Made by a program: the position numbers and the translations under genes. The notes beneath the pieces were generated by a model. The model was not told the origin of the DNA, did no database searches, and was given only the letters and a program-made list of their open reading frames with translations. A stretch of 64,000 nucleotides of DNA from Maribacter flavus (lineage in GTDB: Bacteria > Bacteroidota > Bacteroidia > Flavobacteriales > Flavobacteriaceae). Positions 61,584 through 64,000 of this stretch are shown here, in pieces. The stretch spans positions 2,342,185 to 2,406,184 of the forward strand of contig NZ_VUOE01000001.1 of NCBI RefSeq assembly GCF_008386635.1. The letters are read 5' to 3'. Within the stretch, counting starts at the first letter, position 1, and each line of letters begins with the position of its first letter.

Positions 61584-63590
61584 ATGAAGTATTTCCTCAT
61601 AGTATTCTTTGGCTGTCTTACCTTTTCCCTACGTGCCCAACAAGAGGATAGCACCGTAAAAGTCAAGGATTCTATTTCCCAAACCGATTCCCTTTCGGTA
61701 AAAAAAAAGGAAAAGCCCCTGCCGAAGGAAAAACCCAACAGGGATAGCATCAATGAAATTACCATAAAGAACTATAAAATCATATCCTTTGCAAGGGACA
61801 CGACCTTTTTGGATACCACCTTGACAATTCAAAAGGAGTACAAATACAACTATTTAAGAAGGGATGATTTTGAGTTGATGTCGTTTTCCAATATCGGGCA
61901 AACATACAACAGCCTCGGGTTGGATTTTGACAGGGCCACCATGTATCCAAACCTGGGCGCCAAGGCAAAACATTTTAACTATTGGGAGGTGGAGGATATA
62001 CATTATTATAATGTAGCCACTCCCATGACCGATATCCTGTTTAAGACAACCTTGGAACAGGGGCAGTTATTGGATGCCATGCTTACCTTCAATACTTCCA
62101 GAAGATTAAATTTCTCCATTGGCTACAAAGGACATCGCTCCTTGGGCAAATACAATTCCAATCAGATTCGTTCCGGTAATTTTACCACCACAACAAATTA
62201 CCAATCTAGGAACGGAAGGTATACTTTGAGGGCGCATATTGCCGCACAGGATATCAAATCCCAAGAAAACGGTGGGCTTTTGGAAAAGGAGCTCCAGTTT
62301 GAGGCCGGTGATCCAGAATTTCGTGATAGGCCAAAAGTTGACGTTCGGTTTGACGATGCCGATAACGTCGTACTCGGTAAGCGCTATTATTTGGAACACG
62401 CCTATAAATTGATCCGAAGGATCAGGGATTCCAGCTATGTGGAAAAGACTTCCTTGTCCTTGGGCCACACTTTTGGATATGAGACCAAATACTACCAGTT
62501 TTTGCATACCTCTGGGGATGCCTATTTTGGAGATCTTATCCTGACACCGGTAAATGACAAGGCCAATTTAAAGACAGCTTACAACCAGTTGAGCCTTGAA
62601 TTTTATAATAGGACGTTGGGCAGGTTACAGGGCAATGTGAACATTTTCCATTACAACTATTTTTTTAACAGTGTTTTTTTTACCGAAAGCGGACAGGAAA
62701 TCGGCAGTCGACTTAATGGAACGGAATTGGCCTTGGGTGCCGATTATGAAAAGACAATCGGTGGTTTCGAACTCGAAGGTGCATTCAGGTACAATCTATC
62801 TGGTGAATTATCGGGTAATATTCTGGATGCTTCGGCGGGCTACAGATTGAACGATAAGAATCGGTTCAAAGTTCATTTGCATTCATCTTCTAGGATGCCC
62901 GATTTTAATTTTCTTTTGTATCAAAGCGAATACCTTAATTATAACTGGCAGAATACGGCCAGTTTTAAAAAGGAAAGGGTCAATAGTTTGGAAGCAAGCT
63001 TTGATTCGGAATTGATAGGAAGTTTATCGGCCAAATACACAAACTTGGACAATTACGCATATTTCGCAGCAGACCCCCTATTAGAAATGATGGAAGGAGC
63101 GGAGCAAGCTACCATCAGGCCCTTTCAGGAAGACACGGGCATTTCCTATATAAAGCTAAAGTATACCAAGGAATTTAGGCTTGGCAAATTTGCATTGAAT
63201 AATACGGTCATGTATCAAACGGTATCCCAGGAATCCAACGTCCTCAACCTTCCCCAATTGGTTACCAGGAACAGTCTCTATTTTTCCTCAGATGTTTTCA
63301 AGAAGGCCATGTATTTGCAAACCGGCATCACCTTGAAGTATTTTTCAAAATATACCATGAACGGTTATAACCCTGTTCTAGGCGAATTTTTTGTTCAGGA
63401 TACCGAGGAGCTCGGTGGTTTTCCGTTATTGGATTTCTTTATAAATGCCCGGATCCAGCAGACCAGGATATTTTTAAAGGCCGAACATTTCAATTCATCC
63501 TTTAGTGGATACAATTTTTACGCGGCACCAAATTATCCCTATCGCGATTTTGTGATCCGATTTGGCCTCGTTTGGAACTTCTTTTCATAA
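61584..63590 (+). CDS. Putative porin (Porin_10-like)
   Basis: A 668-residue outer-membrane protein with a signal peptide (FLIVFFGCLTFSLRAQ). The mature part is beta-barrel-like, with repeated aromatic-rich strands (NYQSRNGRYTLRAHIAAQDI) and a C-terminus ending FVIRFGLVWNFFS. The TAACTTTG at 61558-61565 is a -7-like element. It may be a separate transcript from susC/D. The family in Bacteroidota is annotated as putative porin; its substrate is unknown. Confidence 0.85.
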   Translation: MKYFLIVFFGCLTFSLRAQQEDSTVKVKDSISQTDSLSVKKKEKPLPKEKPNRDSINEITIKNYKIISFARDTTFLDTTLTIQKEYKYNYLRRDDFELMSFSNIGQTYNSLGLDFDRATMYPNLGAKAKHFNYWEVEDIHYYNVATPMTDILFKTTLEQGQLLDAMLTFNTSRRLNFSIGYKGHRSLGKYNSNQIRSGNFTTTTNYQSRNGRYTLRAHIAAQDIKSQENGGLLEKELQFEAGDPEFRDRPKVDVRFDDADNVVLGKRYYLEHAYKLIRRIRDSSYVEKTSLSLGHTFGYETKYYQFLHTSGDAYFGDLILTPVNDKANLKTAYNQLSLEFYNRTLGRLQGNVNIFHYNYFFNSVFFTESGQEIGSRLNGTELALGADYEKTIGGFELEGAFRYNLSGELSGNILDASAGYRLNDKNRFKVHLHSSSRMPDFNFLLYQSEYLNYNWQNTASFKKERVNSLEASFDSELIGSLSAKYTNLDNYAYFAADPLLEMMEGAEQATIRPFQEDTGISYIKLKYTKEFRLGKFALNNTVMYQTVSQESNVLNLPQLVTRNSLYFSSDVFKKAMYLQTGITLKYFSKYTMNGYNPVLGEFFVQDTEELGGFPLLDFFINARIQQTRIFLKAEHFNSSFSGYNFYAAPNYPYRDFVIRFGLVWNFFS

Positions 63591-63786
63591 AAAACGACAA
63601 TTTTAAGTAGCTCTTAGATAGGTACTTGACTTTTTTTCAGTTTTGAGGCCTTTTCAATAGCTATTTGATATACAGTGCCTTACTGTTTTTGGCCATTGTT
63701 TTGAAAATTATTTCCAATTTAAATGATTGAATAATAGATACTTAAAAAATAAAATAAAAATTTTTCACTTTTTTTTGCTTTAGCTA

Positions 63787-63816
63787 TTGCAGAAACGAAA
63801 ACGGTGCGTATATTTG
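63787..63816 (+). promoter_or_regulatory. Strong promoter, rRNA-operon type
   Basis: TTG at 63787-63789, N19, TATATTTG at 63809-63816: the exact Bacteroidota -33/-7 consensus. A long A/T tract upstream (63745-63776) resembles an UP element. The GC-rich transcript downstream contains GGTTCATTGAAATATTG, as in leaders I recall from flavobacterial rRNA operons. Confidence 0.7.
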
Positions 63817-64000
63817 CACCCGCTTAGTGAGGCACTGGGCGATGAAGGGGTCGGGCGACCGGCACTTTTATTAATTGGTTCATTGAAATATTGTGGAGAG
63901 AATCGCGTCCTTTTAAGGGGGTGCGATGGTAGAGAATATAAAGAATTAGATCGAGAGAATCGGGGCCGGGGAGTCATATTTCGGAGGTCGTTGGGACGAG
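63817..64000 (+). other. Probable rRNA operon leader (rRNA outside the window)
   Basis: No gene fits this 184-bp region. It is GC-richer, has no open frame, and contains the GTTCATTGAAATATTG element and a stable G-rich 3' part. The 16S rRNA would be expected just beyond 64000; that is inferred from leaders of known flavobacterial rRNA operons. Confidence 0.55.

Overview
The window looks like a chromosome segment of a marine-type Flavobacteriaceae (Bacteroidota), near the Maribacter/Zobellia/Muricauda group. This rests on gene content: a type IX secretion (T9SS) substrate with a PorP/SprF partner, a SusC/SusD pair, GSCFA, DUF6090, DUF4230 and DUF5522 proteins. It also rests on promoters of the Bacteroidota form TTG-N19-21-TAnnTTTG in front of tRNA-fMet, a Crp/Fnr gene and the rRNA-type leader at the right edge. 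No genus can be fixed from the sequence alone.

Region 1 (1-10.4 kb) is accessory DNA. A type I restriction-modification methylase (hsdM) is followed by an AbiEi-type antitoxin gene, and the 103-bp gap between them is filled by a duplicated, operator-like module. Next comes a 7.3-kb genomic island bounded by 48-bp direct repeats (3091-3138 and 10324-10371). The right repeat is the 3' half of an intact initiator tRNA-fMet gene; the left is a tRNA fragment. The island holds a tyrosine integrase whose reading frame is broken at an A6 run, a UPF0158 protein, a secreted proline-iminopeptidase-like hydrolase, a complete IS3-family element, a second tyrosine recombinase and a small zinc-ribbon protein.

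Region 2 (10.5-24 kb) is core: an AGCS amino-acid/cation symporter overlapping era, an orphan NeuD-like acetyltransferase, der, a minus-strand operon M23 peptidase-MerR-LemA-TPM-TPM, then alaS, a TPR lipoprotein flanked by twin hairpins, and the overlapping GSCFA/DUF4230 pair. A G-rich palindromic repeat family is inserted in frame in one gene (GSCFA) and at the start of another (TPM/YgcG), with two more intergenic look-alikes.

Region 3 (24-31 kb) carries a Crp/Fnr regulator, a 567-bp gap dense in perfect palindromes (one FNR/Crp-like), and a three-gene T9SS cluster: a small exported protein, a 1425-residue surface protein with exact 105-bp thrombospondin-type-3 repeats and a type B sorting domain, and PorP/SprF. 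Region 4 (31-57 kb) is a mosaic of housekeeping and envelope genes: an aromatic amino acid hydroxylase divergent from an Lrp regulator with a palindrome between them, a PLP enzyme, a peptidoglycan hydrolase, hemL, a membrane-bound adenylate cyclase, a DUF5117-type metalloprotease, an SLC13 carrier, lysS with a C-terminal extension, lipB, an OmpA protein, rnhB and several lipoproteins. Two short genes are easily missed: a 59-aa membrane protein (42663-42842) and a YqaE/Pmp3 peptide (50058-50213).

Region 5 (57-64 kb) holds SusC/SusD, a putative porin, and at the right edge a strong promoter with a leader typical of a flavobacterial rRNA operon; the 16S gene itself would begin outside the window. 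No CRISPR array was seen. The strongest leads for something undescribed are the duplicated operator before the AbiEi gene, the palindrome field beside the Crp/Fnr gene, the protein-inserted repeats, and the fMet-tRNA island with its slip-site integrase.
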